From contig OZ038380.1 in the NCBI GenBank assembly GCA_964036045.1, positions 166,105,872 to 166,169,871 of the forward strand: a stretch of DNA of 64,000 nucleotides. Reading direction: 5' to 3'. The stretch comes from Eutreptiella sp. 'Long Island Sound 2002'. Lineage: Eukaryota; Euglenozoa; Euglenophyceae; Eutreptiales; Eutreptiaceae. Position 1 is the stretch's first letter; every line of letters starts with the position of its first letter. The notes below the pieces were generated by a model. The model saw nothing but the letters and a program-made list of their open reading frames with translations. It did no database searches and had not been told where the DNA came from. The position numbers and the translations under genes were made by a program. Below are positions 10,965 to 24,500 of the stretch, one piece after another.

Positions 10965-12827
10965 GTGCGAGAATTCTAGTTTTGTGGAAAACCAGAATCG
11001 GAGAATTTTCTTTTTTTTTTTTTTTTATCCGAGAATTCTTGTTTTGAGGAAAACCAGAATCGGAGAATTTTTTTTTTTTTTATGTGAGAATTCTCGTTTT
11101 GTGGAAAACCAGAATCGGAGATTTTTTTTTTTTTTTTTTTTACGCGAGAATTCTCGTTTTGTGGAAAACCAGAATTGGAGAATTTTTTTTTTTTTTTTTT
11201 TAAGCGAGAATTCTCGTTTTGTGGAAAACCAGAATCGGATAAATTTTTTTTTTTTTTTATCCGAGAATTCTCGTTTTGTGGAAAACCAGAATCGGAGAAT
11301 TTTTTTTTTTTTTTTTTTTTTATGCGAAAATTCTCGTTTTGTGGAAAACCAGAATGGGAGAATTTTTTTTTTTTTTTTCCGAGAATCCTCGTTTTGTGGA
11401 ACACCAAAATTCCGAAATTTTTTTTTTTTTTTTTTTAAGCGAGAATTCTCGTTTTGTGGAAAACGAGAATCCGAGAAATTTTTTTTTCCTTTTTTTTTTA
11501 TCCGAGAATGCTCCTTTTGTGGAAAACCAGAATCGGAGAATTTTTTTTTTCTTTTTTTTTTTTATGCGAGAATTCTCGTTTTGTTGAAAACCAGAATGGG
11601 AGAATTTTTTTTTTTTTTTCTTATGCGAGAATTCTCGTTTTGTGGAAAACCAGAATCGGAGGATTTTTTTTTTTTTTTTTTTTGTGCGAGAATTCTAGTT
11701 TTGTGGAAAACCAGAATCGGAGAATTTTCTTTTTTTTTTTTTTTTATCCGAGAATTCTCGTTTTGAGGAAAACCAGAATCGGAGAATTTTTTTTTTTTTT
11801 TTTATGTGAGAATTCTCGTTTTGTGGAAAACTCGAATCGGAGAATTTTTTTTTTTTTTTTTGCGCGAGAATCCTCGTTTTGTGGAAAACCAGAATTGGAG
11901 AATTTTTTTCTTTCTTTTTTTTTTTTTTATGCGAGAATTCTCGTTTTGTGGAAAACCAGAATCGGAGAATTTTTTTTTTTTTTTTTTATGCGAGAATTCT
12001 CGTTTTGTGGAAAACCAGAATCGGAGAATTTTTTTTTTTTTTTTATCCGAGAATCCTGGTTTTGTGGAAAACCAGAATCGGAGAATTTTTTTTTTTTTTT
12101 TTTATGCGAAAATTCTCGTTTTGTGGAAAACCAGAATGGGAGAATTTTTTTTTTTTTTATCCGAGAATCCTCGTTTTGTGGAACACCAGAATCGCAGAAT
12201 TTTTTTTTTTTTTTTATGCGAGAATTCTCGTTTTGTGGAAAACGAGAATCGGAGAAATTTTTTTTTCCTTTTTTTTTTATCCGAGAATGCTCCTTTTGTG
12301 GAAAACCAGAATCGGAGAAATTTTTTATTATTTTTTTTTTTTATGCGAGAATTCTCGTTTCGTGGAAAATCAGAATCGGAGAATTTTTTTTTTTTTTTTT
12401 TATGCGAGAATTCTTGTTTTGTGGAAAACCAGAAATGGAGAATTTTTTTTTTTTTTTTATCCGGGAATCCTCGTTTTGTGGAAAACCAGAATCGGAGAAT
12501 TTTTTTTTTTCCTTTTTTTTTTTTATCCGAGAATCCTCGTTTTGTGGAAAACCAGAATCGGAGAATTTTTTTTTTTTTTTTTTTTATTCGAGAATTCTCG
12601 TTTTGTGGAAAACCAGAATCGGAGAATTTTTTTTTTTTTTTTTACATCCGAGAAGTCTCGTTTTGTGGAAAACCAGAATCGGAGAATTTTTTTTTTTTTT
12701 TTTTCTATGCGAGAATTCTCGTTTTGTGGAAAACCAGAATCGTAGAATTTTTTTTTTTTTTTTTATCCGAGAATCCTGGTTTTGTGGAAAACCAGAATCG
12801 GAGATTTTTTTTTTGTTTTTTTTTTTT
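10965..12827 (+). repeat. 0.72 kb tandem pair with degenerate monomer starts
   Basis: A GTGCGAGAATTCTAG monomer at about 10965 recurs at 11684, and the following ATGTGAG monomer at 11082 recurs at 11804 (offset 719-722 bp). The first copy has several unusual starts: TACGCGAG (near 11140), TAAGCGAG (near 11200), TTCCGAG (near 11379) and another TAAGCGAG near 11437. It also has AACACCAAAATTCCG near 11400. From about 12104 a 724 bp unit with ATGCGAAAATTCTCG, AACACC, AACGAG and AATGCTCC leads into the next block. Confidence 0.75.
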
Positions 12828-14630
12828 ATGCGAAAATTCTCGTTTTGTGGAAAACCAGAATGGGAGAATTTTTTTTTTTTTTTATCCGAGAATCCTCGTT
12901 TTGTGGAACACCAGAATCGCAGAATTTTTTTTTTTTTTTTTATGCGAGAATTCTTGTTTTGTGGAAAACGAGAATCGGAGAAATTTTTTTTCCCTTTTTT
13001 TTTATCCGAGAATGCTCCTTTTGTGGAAAACCAGAATCGGAGAAATTTTTTATTATTTTTTTTTTTATGCGAGAATTCTCGTTTCGTGGAAAATCAGAAT
13101 CGGAGAATTTTTTTTTTTTTTTTTATCCGAGAATTCTTGTTTTGTGGAAAACCAGAAATGGAGAATTTTTTTTTTTTTTATCCCGGAATCCTCGTTTTGT
13201 GGAAAACCAGAATCGGAGAATTTTTTTTTTTCCTTTTTTTTTTTATGCGAGAATTCTCGTTTTGTGGAAAACCAGAATCGGAGAATTTTTTTTTTTTTTT
13301 TTTTATCCGAGAATCCTCGTTTTGTGGAAAACCAGAATCGGAGAATTTTTTTTTTTTTTTTTTATTCGAGAATTCTCGTTTTGTGGAAAACCAGAATCGG
13401 AGAATTTTTTTTTTATTTTTTTTTTTTTATTCGAGAATTCTCGTTTTGTGGAAAACCAGAATCGGAGAATAATTTTTCTTTTTTTTTTTTTTTTTATGCG
13501 AGAATTCTCGTTTTGTGGAAAACCAGAATTGGAGATTTTTTTTTTTTTTTTTTTCATCCGAGAATTCTCGTTTTGTGGAAAACCAGAATCGTAGAATTTT
13601 TTTTTTTTTTTTTTATGCGAGAATTCTCGTTTTTCGGGAAACCAGAATCGGAGAATTTTTTTTTTTTTTTATGCGAGAATTCTCGTTTTGTGGAAAACCA
13701 GAATCGGAAGATTTTTTTCTTTTTTTATTTTTATTCGAGAATCCTCGTTTTGTGGAAAACCAGAATGGGAGAATTTTTTTTTTTTTTATCCGAGAATCCT
13801 CGTTTTGTGGAAAACCAGAATCGGAGAATTTTTTTTTTTTTTTTTTTTATGCGAAAATTCTCGTTTTGTGGAAAACCAGAATGGGAGAATTTTTTTTTTT
13901 TTTTATCCGAGAATCCTCGTTTTGTGGAACACCAGAATCGCAGAATTTTTTTTTTTTTTTTTATGCGAGAATTCTCGTTTTGTGGAAAACGAGAATCGGA
14001 GAAATTTTTTTTTCCTTTTTTTTCTATCCGAGAATGCTCCTTTTGTGGAAAACCAGAATCGGAGAAATTTTTTATTATTTTTTTTTTTTTATGCGAGAAT
14101 TCTCGTTTCGTGGAAAATCAGAATCGGAGAATTTTTTTTTTTTTTTTATGCGAGAATTCTTGTTTTGTGGAAAACCAGAAATGGAGAATTTTTTTTTTTT
14201 TTGGCCGGGAATCCTCGTGTTGTGGAAAACCAGAATCGGAGAATTTTTTTTTTTTCCTTTTTTTTTTTTATGCGAGAATTCTCGTTTTGTGGAAAACCAG
14301 AATCGGAGAATTTTTTTTTTTTTTTTTTTATCCGAGAATCCTCGTTTTGTGGAAAACCAGAATCGGAGAATTTTTTTTTTTTTTTTTATTCGAGAATTCT
14401 CGTTTTGTGGAAAACCAGAATCGGAGAATTTTTTTTTTTTTTTTTACATCCGAGAATTCTCGTTTTGTGGAAAACCAGAATCGGAGAATTTTTTTTTTTT
14501 TTTTTTTTTATGCGAGAATTCTCGTTTTGTGGAAAACCAGAATCGGAGAATTTTTTTTTTTTTTTTTATCCGAGAATCCTGGTTTTGTGGAAAACCAGAA
14601 TCGGAGAATTTTTTTTTTTTTTTTTTTTTC
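12828..14630 (+). repeat. 1.8 kb higher-order unit, copy A
   Basis: The unit begins with the ATGCGAAAATTCTCG / AATGGGAG monomer. It has the first AATAATTTTTC tract (near 13470), followed by CGTAGAA and TTTTTCGGGAAACC monomers (near 13631). A second, shorter sub-unit starts at 13849. The first part (12828-13786) recurs from 14631 with an offset of about 1803-1811 bp. Confidence 0.8.
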
Positions 14631-15592
14631 ATGCGAAAATTCTCGTTTTGTGGAAAACCAGAATGGGAGAATTTTTTTTTTTATTATCCGAGAATCCTCG
14701 TTTTGTGGAACACCAGAATCGCAGAATTTTTTTTTTTTTTTTTTTATGCGAGAATTCTTGTTTTGTGGAAAACGAGAATCGGAGAAATTTTTTTTTCCTT
14801 TTTTTTTATCCGAGAATGCTCCTTTTGTGGAAAACCAGAATCGGAGAAATTTTTTATCATTTTTTTTTTTTTATGCGAGAATTCTCGTTTCGTGGAAAAT
14901 CAGAATCGGAGAATTTTTTTTTTTTTTTTTTATCCGAGAATTCTTGTTTTGTGGAAAACCAGAAATGGAGAATTTTTTTTTTTTTTTTATCCGGGAATCC
15001 TCGTTTTGTGGAAAACCAGAATCGGAGAATTTTTTTTTTTTCCTTTTTTTTTTTATGCGAGAATTCTCGTTTTGTGGAAAACCAGAATCGGAGAATTTTT
15101 TTTCTTTTTTTTTATCCGAGAATCCTGGTTTTGTGGAAAACCAGAATCGGAGAATTTTTTTTTTTTTTTTTTTTATTCGAGAATTCTCGTTTTGTGGAAA
15201 ACCAGAATCGGAGAATTTTTTTTTTTATTTTTTTTTTTTATTCGAGAATTCTCGTTTTGTGGAAAACCAGAATCGGAGAATAATTTTTCTTTTTTTTTTT
15301 TTTTTATGCGAGAATTCTCGTTTTGTGGAAAACCAGAATCAGAGAATTTTTTTTTTTTTTTTCATCCGAGAATTCTCGTTTTGTGGAAAACCAGAATCGT
15401 AGAATTTTTTTTTTTTTTTTTATGCGAGAATTCTCCTTTTTCGGGAAACCAGAATCGGAGAATTTTTTTTTTTTTTTATGCGAGAATTCTCGTTTTGTGG
15501 AAAACCAGAATCGGAGGATTTTTTTTTTTTATTTTTATTCGAGAATCCTCGTTTTGTGGAAAACCAGAATGGGGGAATTTTTTTTTTTTTTT
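14631..15592 (+). repeat. 1.8 kb higher-order unit, copy B (partial)
   Basis: This is the direct repeat of 12828-13786: ATGCGAAAATTCTCG at 14631, AATAATTTTTC near 15279 and TTTTTCGGGAAACC near 15440. Homology to copy A stops near 15593. There the array switches to an AACACC monomer instead of the expected ATCCG monomer. The last part (from 15422) also belongs to super-unit X. Confidence 0.75.
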
Positions 15593-18500
15593 ATCCGAGA
15601 ATCCTCGTTTTGTGGAACACCAGAATCGCAGAATTTTTTTTTTTTTTTTTTTATGCGAGAATGCTCCTTTTGTGGAAAACCAGAACCGGAAAAAAAATTT
15701 TTTTTTTTTTTTTATGCGAGAATTCTCGTTTCGTGGAAAATCAGAATCGGAGAATTTTTTTTTTTTTTTTCATGCGAGAATTCTTGTTTTGTGGAAAACC
15801 AGAAATGGAGAATTTTTTTTTTTTTTTTATCCGGGAATCCTCGTTTTGTGGAAAACCAGAATCGGAGAATTTTTTTTTTTCCTTTTTTTTTTTTATGCGA
15901 GAATTCTCCTTTTTATGGAAAACCAGAATCGGAGAATTTTTTTTTTTTTTTTTTATCCGAGAATCCTCGTTTTGTCGAAAACCGGAATCGGAGAATTTTT
16001 TTTTTTTTTTTTTTTTTTTATTCGAGAATTCTCCTTTTGTGGAAAACCAGAATCGGAGAATTGGTTTTTTTTTTTTTTTTTTATTCGAGAATTCTCGTTT
16101 TGTGGAAAACCAGAATCGGAGAATAATTTTTCTTTTCTTTTTTTTTTTTTTATGCGAGAATTCTCGTTTTGTGGAAAACCAGAATCAGAGAATTTTTTTT
16201 TTTTCTTTATCCGAGAATTCTCGTTTTGTGGAAAACCAGAATCGTAGAATTTTTTTTTTTTTTTTTTTGCGAGAATTCTCGTTTTTCGGGAAACCAGAAT
16301 CGGAGAATTTTTTCTTTTTTTTTTTTATGCGAGAATTCTCGTTTTGTGGAAAACCAGAATCGGAGGATTTTTTTATTTTTTATTTTTATTCGAGAATCCT
16401 CGTTTTGTGGAAAACCAGAATCGGAGAATTTTCTTTTTTTTTTTTTTTTATCCGAGTTTTCTCGTTTTGAGGAAAACCAGAAATGGAGAATTTTTTTTTT
16501 TATTTTTTTTATGCGAGAATTCTCGTTTTGTGGAATACCAGAATCGGAGGATTTTTTTTTATTTTTTTTTTTATGCGAGAATTCTCGTTTTGTGGAAAAC
16601 CAGAATCGGAGAATTTTCTTTTTTTTTTTTTTTTATCCGAGAATTCTCGTTTTGAGGAAAACCAGAATCGGAGAATTTTTTTTTTTTTTTTTTTTATGTG
16701 AGAATTCTCGTTTTGTGGAAAACCAGAATCGGAGAATTTTTTTTTTTTATTTTTTTTTTATGCGAGAATTCTCGTTTCATGGAAAACCAGAATTGGAGAA
16801 TTTTTTTTTTTTTCTTTATCCGAGAATTCTCGTTTTGAGGAAAACCAGAAACGGAGAAATTTTTTTTTCTTGTTTTTCTTTTTATGCGAGAATTCTCTTT
16901 TCGTGGAAAACCAGAATCAGAGAATTTTTTCTTTTTTTTTCTTTATCCGAGAATTCTCGTTTTGAGGAAAACCAGAATCGGAGAATTTCTTTTTTTCTTT
17001 TTTTTTTTTTTTTATGCGAGATTTCTCGTTTTGTTGAAAACCAGAATCGGAGGATTTTTTTTTTTTTTTTTATTCGAGAATCCTCGTTTTGTGGAAAACC
17101 AGAATTGGAGAATTTTTTTTTTTTATCCGAGAATCCTCGTTTTGTGGAAAACCAGAATCGGAGAATTTTTTTTTTTTTTTTATGCGAAAATTCTCGTTTT
17201 GTGGAAAACCAGAATGGGAGAATTTTTTTTTTTTTTTATCCTAGAATCCTCGTTTTGTGGAACACCAGAATCGGAGAATTTTTTTTTTTTTATGCGAGAA
17301 TTCTCGTTTTGTGGAAAACGAGAATCGGAGAAATTTTTTTTTCTTTTTTTTTTATCCGAGAATCCTCCTTTTGTGGAAAACCAGAATCGGAGAAATTTTT
17401 TATTTATTTTTTTTTTTATGCCAGAATTCTCGTTTCGTGGAAAACCAGAATCGGAGAATTTTTTTTTTTTTTTTTTATTGCGAGAATTCTTGTTTTGTGG
17501 AAAACCAGAATGGGAGAATTTTTTTTTTTTTATCCGAGAATTTTCGTTTTGTGGAAAACCAAAATCGGAGGATTTTTTTTTTTTTTTTTTTTATGCGAGA
17601 ATTCTCGTTTTCTGGAAAACCAGAATCGGAGAATTTTCTTTTTTTTTTTTTTTTTATCCGAGAATTCTCGTTTTGAGGAAAACCAGAATCGGAGAATTTT
17701 TTTTTTTTTTTTATGCGAGAATTCTCGTTTTGTGGAAAACCAGAATCGGAGGATTTTTTTTTTTTTTTTTTATTCGAGAATCCTCGTTTTGTGGAAAACC
17801 AGAATTGGAGAATTTTCTTTTTTTTTTTTTATGCGAGAATTCTCGTTTTGTGGAAAACCAGAATCGGAGAATTTTTTTTTTTTTTTTTATCCGAGAATCC
17901 TCGTTTTGTGGAAAACCAGAATCGGAGAATTTTTTTTTTTTTTTTTTTTATTCGAGAATTCTCGTTTTGTGGAAAACCAGAATCGGAGAATAATTTTTCT
18001 TTTTTTTTTTTTTTTTATGCGAGAATTCTCGTTTTGTGGAAAACCAGAATCAGAGAATTTTTTTTTTTTTTTTTATCCGAGAATTCTCGTTTTGTGGAAA
18101 ACCAGAATCGTAGAATTTTTTTTTTTTTTTTTTTTAATGCGAGAATTCTCGTTTTTCGGGAAACCAGAATCGGAGAATTTTTTTTTTTTTTTTTTTATGC
18201 GAGAATTCTCGTTTTGTGGAAAACCAGAATCGGAGGATTTTTTTTTTTTTTTTTTATTCGAGAATCCTCGTTTTGTGGAAAACCAGAATCGGAGAATTTT
18301 CTTTTTTTTTTTTTTTTTATCCGAGAATTCTCGTTTTGAGGAAAACCAGAAATGGAGAATTTTTTTTTTTTTTTATGCGAGAATTCTCGTTTTGTGGAAA
18401 ACCAGAATCGGAGGATTTTTTTTTTTTTTTTTTTTTATGCGAGAATTCTCGTTTTGTGGAAAACCAGAATCGGAGAATTTTCTTTTTTTTTTTTTTTATC

Positions 18501-21500
18501 CGAGAATTCTCGTTTTGAGGAAAACCAGAATCGGAGAATTTTTTTTTTTTTTTTTATGTGAGAATTCTCGTTTTGTGGAAAACCAGAATCGGAGAATTTT
18601 TTTTTTTTTTTTTTTTATGCGAGAATTCTCGTTTTATGGAAAACCAGAATTGACGAATTTTTTTTTTTTTCTTTATCCGAGAATTCTCGTTTTGAGGAAA
18701 ACAAGAATCGGAGAAATTTTTTTTTCTTGTTTTTCTTTTTATGCGAGAATTCTCTTTTCGTGGAAAACCAGAATCAGAGAATTTTTTCTTTTTTTTTCTT
18801 TATCCGAGAATTCTCGTTTTGAGGAAAACCAGAATCGGAGAATTTCTTTTTTTCTTTTTTTTTTTTTTTATGCGAGAATTCTCGTTTTGTGGACAAACAA
18901 AATTGGAGAATTTTTTTTTTTTCTTTATCCGGGAATCCTCGTTTTGCGGAAAACCAGAATCGGAGAATTTTTTTTTTTTTTTTTTTTAATGCGAGAATTA
19001 TCGTTTTGTGGAAAACCAGAATCGGAGGATTTTTTTTTTTTTTTTTAATTCGAGAATCCTCGTTTTGTGGAAAACCAGAATTGGAGAAATTTTTTTTTTT
19101 CTTTTATCCGAGAATCCTCGTTTCGTGGAAAACCAGAATCGGAGAATTTTTTTTTTTTTTTTTTTATGCGAGAATTCTTGTTTTGTGGAAAACCAGAATG
19201 GGAGAATTTTTTTTTTTTATCCGAGAATTTTCGTTTTGTGGAAAACCAGAATCGGAGATTTTTTTTTTTTTTTTTTTTTTATGCGAGAATTCTCGTTTTC
19301 TCGAAAACCAGAATCGGAGAAATTTCTTTTTTTTTTTTTTTATCAGAGAACTCTCGTTTTGAGGAAAACCAGAATCGGAGAATTTTTTTTTTTTTTTTAT
19401 GCGAGAATCCTCGTTTTGTGGAAAACCAGAATTGGAGATTTTTTTTTTTTTTTTTTTAATGCGAGAATTCTCGTTTTGTGGAAAACCAGAATCGGAGAAT
19501 TTTCTTTTTTTTTTTTTTTCATCCGAGAATTCTCGTTTGGAGGAAAACCAGAATCGGAGAATTTTTTTTTTTTTTTCATGCGAAAATTCTCGTTTTCCGG
19601 AAAACCAGAATGGGAGAATTTTTTTTTTTTATCCGAGAATCCTCGTTTTGTGGAACACCAGAATCGGAGAATTTTTTTTTTTTTATGCGAGAATTCTCGT
19701 TTTGTGGAAAACGAGAATCGGAGAAATTTTTTTTTCTTTTTTTTTTATCCGAGAATCCCCCTTTTGTGGAAAGCCAGAATCGGAGAAATTTTTTATTTAT
19801 TTTTTTTTTTTTAGGCGAGAATTCTCGTTTCGTGGAAAACCAGAATCGGAGAATTTTTTTTTTTTTTTTTATGCGAGAATTCTTGTTTTGTGGAAAACCA
19901 GAATGGGAGAATTTTTTTTTTTTTTTTATCCGAGAATTTTCGTTTTGTGGAAAACCAGAATCGGAGGATTTTTTTTTTTTTTTTTTTTTATGCGAGAATT
20001 CTCGTTTTCTAGAAAACCAGAATCGGAGAATTTTCTTTTTTTTTTTTTTTATCCGAGAATTCTCGTTTTGAGGAAAACCAGAATCGGAGATTTTTTTTTT
20101 TTTTTTATGCGAGAATTCTCGTTTTGTGGAAAACCAGAATCGGAGGATTTTTTTTTTTTTTTTTTATTTGAGAATCCTCGTTTTGTGGAAAACCAGAATT
20201 GGGGATTTTTTTTTTTTTTTCTTTTTATGCGAGAATTCTCGTTTTGTGGAAAACCAGAATCGGAGAATTTTTTTTTTTTTTTTATCCGAGAATCCTCGTT
20301 TTGTGGAAAACCGGAATCGGAGAATTTTTTTTTTTTTTTTTATTCGAGAATTCTCGTTTTGTGGAAAACCAGAATCGGAGAATTTTTTTTTTGTTTTTTT
20401 TTTTTTATTCGAGAATTCTCGTTTTGTGGAAAACCAGAATCGGAGAATAATTTTTCTTTTTTTTTTTTTTTTATGCGAGAATTCTCGTTTTGTGGAAAAC
20501 CAGAATCAGAGAATTTTTTTTTTTTTTTATCCGAGAATTCTCGTTTTGTGGAAAACCAGAATCGTAGATTTTTTTTTTTTTTTTTTTTTATGCGAGAAAT
20601 CTCGTTTTTCGGGAAACCAGAATCGGAGAATTTTTTTTTTTTTTTTATGCGAGAATTCTCGTTTTGTGGAAAACCAGAATCGGAGGATTTTTTTTTTTTT
20701 ATTTTAATTCGAGAATCCTCGTTTTGTGGAAAACCAGAATCGGAGAATTTTCTTTTTTTTTTTTTTATCCGAGAATTCTCGTTTTGAGGAAAACCAGAAA
20801 TGGAGAATTTTTTTTTTTTTTTATGCGAGAATTCTCGTTTTGTGGAAAACCAGAATCGGAGGATTTTTTTTTTTTTTTTTTTTTATGCGAGAATTCTCGT
20901 TTTCTGGAAAACCAGAATCGGAGAATTTTCTTTTTTTTTTTTTTTTTATCCGAGAATTCTCGTTTTGAGGAAAACCAGAATCGGAGAATTTTTTTTTTTT
21001 TTTTTTTTATGCGAGAATTCTCGTTTTGTGGAAAACCAGAATCGGAGGATTTTTTTTTTTTTTTTTTTATTCGAGAATCCTCGTTTTGTGGAAAACCAGA
21101 ATTGGAGATTTTTTTTTTTTTTTTTTTTTATGCGAGAATTCTCGTTTTGTGGAAAACCAGAATCGGAGAATCTTTTTATTTTTTTTTATCCGAGAATCCT
21201 CGTTTTGTGGAAAACCAGAATCGGAGAATTTTTTTTTTTTTTTTTTATTCGAGAATTCTCGTTTTGTGGAAAACCAGAATCGGAGAATTTTTTTTTTATT
21301 TTTTTTTTTTATTCGAGAATTCTCGTTTTGTGGAAAACCAGAATCGGAGAATAATTTTTCTTTTTTTTTTTTTTTTATGCGAGAATTCTCGTTTTGTGGA
21401 AAACCAGAATCAGAGAATTTTTTTTTTTTTTTTATCCGAGAATTCTCGTTTTGTGGAAAACCAGAATCGTAGAATTTTTTTTTTTTTTTTTTATGCGAGA

Positions 21501-24500
21501 ATTCTCGTTTTTCGGGAAACCAGAATCGGAAAATTTTTTTTTTTTTTATGCGAGAATTCTCGTTTTGTGGAAAACCAGAATCGGAGGATTTTTGTTTTTT
21601 TATTTTTATTCGAGAATCCTCGTTTTGTGGAAAACCAGAATCGGAGAATTTTCTTTTTTTTTTTTTTTTATCCGAGAATTCTCGTTTTGAGGAAAACCAG
21701 AAATGGAGAATTTTTTTTTTTTTTTTATGCGAGAATTCTCGTTTTGTGGAAAACCAGAATCGGAGGTTTTTTTTTTTTTTTTTTTTATGCGAGAATTCTC
21801 GTTTTATGGAAAACCAGAATCGGATAATTTTCTTTTTTTTTTTTTTTATCCGAGAATTCTCGTTTTGAGGAAAACCAGAATCGGAGAATTTTTTTTTTTT
21901 TTTTTATGTGAGAATTCTCGTTTTGTGGAAAACCAGAATCGGAGAATTTTTTTTTTTTATTTTTTTTTTATGCGAGAATTCTCGTTTTATGGAAAACCAG
22001 AATTGGAGAATTTTTTTTTTTTTCTTTATCCGAGAATTCTCGTTTTGAGGAAAACCAGAATCGGAGGATTTTTTTTTTTTTTTTTTTTTATGCGAGAATT
22101 CTCGTTTTCTGGAAAACCAGAATCGGAGAATTTTCTTTTTTTTTTTTTTTATCCGAGAATTCTCGTTTTGAGAAAAACCAGAATCGGAGAATTTTTTTTT
22201 TTTTTATGCGAGAATTCTCGTTTTGTGGAAAACCAGAATCGGAGGATTTTTTTTTTTTTTTTTATTCGAGAATCCTCGTTTTGTGGAAAACCAGAATTGG
22301 AGATTTTTTTTTTTTTTTTTTTTATGCGAGAATTCTCGTTTTGTGGAAAACCAGAATCGGAGAATTTTTTTTTTTTTTTTTATCCGAGAATCCTCGTTTT
22401 GTGGAAAACCGGAATCGGAGAATTTTTTTTTTTTTTTTTTTTTATTCGAGAATTCTCGTTTTGTGGAAAACCAGAATCGGAGAATTTTTTTTCTATTTTT
22501 TTTTTTTTTATTCGAGAATTCTCGTTTTGTGGAAAACCAGAATCGGAGAATAATTTTTCTTTTTTTTTTTTTTTTTATGCGAGAATTCTCGTTATGTGGA
22601 AAACCAGAATCAGAGAATTTTTTTTTTTTTTTTTATCCGAGAATTCTCGTTTTGTGGAAAACCAGAATCGTAGAATTTGTTTTTTTTTTTTTTTTTATGC
22701 GAGAATTCTCGTTTTTCGGGAAACCAGAATCGGAGAATTTTTTTTTTTTTTTTTTTTGCGAGAATTCTCGTTTTGTGGAAAACCAGAATCGGAGGATTTT
22801 TTTTTTTTATTTTTATTCGAGAATCCTCGTTTTGTGGAAAACCAGAATCGGAGAATTTTCTTTTTTTTTTTTTTTTATCCGAGAATTCTCGTTTTGAGGA
22901 AAACCAGAAATGGAGAATTTTTTTTTTTTTTTTATGCGAGAATTCTCGTTTTGTGGAAAACCAGAATCGGAGGATTTTTTTTTTTTTTTTTTTTATGCGA
23001 GAATTCTCGTTTTCTGGAAAACCAGAATCGGAGAATTTTTTCTTTTTTTTTTTTTTTTTATCCGAGAATTCTCGTTTTGAGGAAAACCAGAATCGGAGAA
23101 TTTTTTTTTTTTTTTTTTTTATGCGAGAATTCTCGTTTTGTGGAAAACCAGAAACGGAGGATTTTTTTTTTTTTTTTTCATGCGAGAATTCTCGTTTTGT
23201 GGAAAACCAGAATCGGAGAATTTTTTTTTTTTTTATCCGAGAATCCTCGTTTTGTGGAAAACCAGAATCGGAGAATTTTTTTTTTTTTTTTTTTTATTCG
23301 AGAATTCTCGTTTTGTTGAAAACCAGAATCGGAGAATTTTTTTTTTATTTTTTTTTTTTATTCGAGAATTCTCGTTTTGTGGAAAACCAGAATTGGAGAA
23401 TAATTTTTCTTTTTTTTTTTTTTTTTTTATGCGAGAATTCTCGTTTTGTGGAAAACCAGAATCAGAGAATTTCTTTTTTTTTTTTTTATCCGAGAATTCT
23501 CGTTTTGTGGAAAACCAGAATCGTAGAATTTTTTTTTTTTTTTTAATGCGAGAATTCTCGTTTTTCGGGAAACCAGAATCGGAGAATTTTTTTTTTTTTT
23601 TTATGCGAGAATTCTCGTTTTGTGGAAAACCAGAATCGGAGGATTTTTCTTTTTTTATTTTTATTCGAGAATCCTCGTTTTGTGGAAAACCAGAATCGGA
23701 GAATTTTCTTTTTTTTTTTTTTTTTATCCGAGAATTCTCGTTTTGAGGAAAACCAGAAATGGAGAATTCTTTTTTTTTTTTATGCGAGAATTCTCGTTTT
23801 GTGGAAAACCAGAATCGGAGGATTTTTTTTTTTTTTTTTTTATGCGAGAATTCTCGTTTTGTGGAAAACCAGAATCGGAGAATTTTCTTTTTTTTTTTTT
23901 TTCATCCGAGAATTCTCGTTTTGAGGAAAACCAGAATCGGAGAATTTTTTTTTTTTTTTTTTTTATGCGAGAATTTTCGTTTTGTGGAAAACCAGAATCG
24001 GAGGATTTTTTTTTTTTTTTTATTCGAGAATCCTCGTTTTGTGGAAAACCGGAATTGGAGATTTTTTTTTTTTTTTTTTTTTATGCGAGAATTCTCGTTT
24101 TGAGGAAAACCAGAATCGGAGAATTTTTTTTTTTTTTTTTATGCGAGAATTTTCGTTTTGTGGAAAACCAGAATCGGAGGATTTTTTTTTTTTTTTATTC
24201 GAGAATCCTCGTTTTGTGGAAAACCGGAATTGGAGATTTTTTTTTTTTTTTTTATGCGAGAATTCTCGTTTTGTGGAAAACCAGAATCGGAGAATTTTTT
24301 ATTTTTTTTTTTATCCGAGAATCCTCGTTTTGTGGAAAACCAGAATCGGAGAATTTTTTTTTTTTTTATGCGAAAATTCTCGTTTTGTGGAAAACCAGAA
24401 TGGGAGAATTTTTTTTTTTTTATCCGAGAATCCTCGTTTTGTGGAACACCAGAATCGGAGAATTTTTTTTTTTTTTTTTTATGCGAGAATTCTCGTTTTG

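Noticed and set aside
13620-13650. CENP-B box-like motif in the TTTTTCGGGAAACC class.
   Set aside because: The required TTCG, A and CGGG positions do not line up: TTCG is followed at the needed spacing by AGAA, not CGGG. The consensus monomer fits even less well.
13620-13650. E2F-type site in TTTCGGGAAA.
   Set aside because: It is only a partial match to a short motif, in a single recurrent satellite class, with no adjacent gene or promoter.
15680-15710. ACCGGAAAAAAAATTT as an insertion footprint or poly(A) of a retroelement.
   Set aside because: It sits in phase within an otherwise normal monomer, with no target-site duplication or element sequence beside it. The same variant recurs at 31203 and 36604 through duplication.
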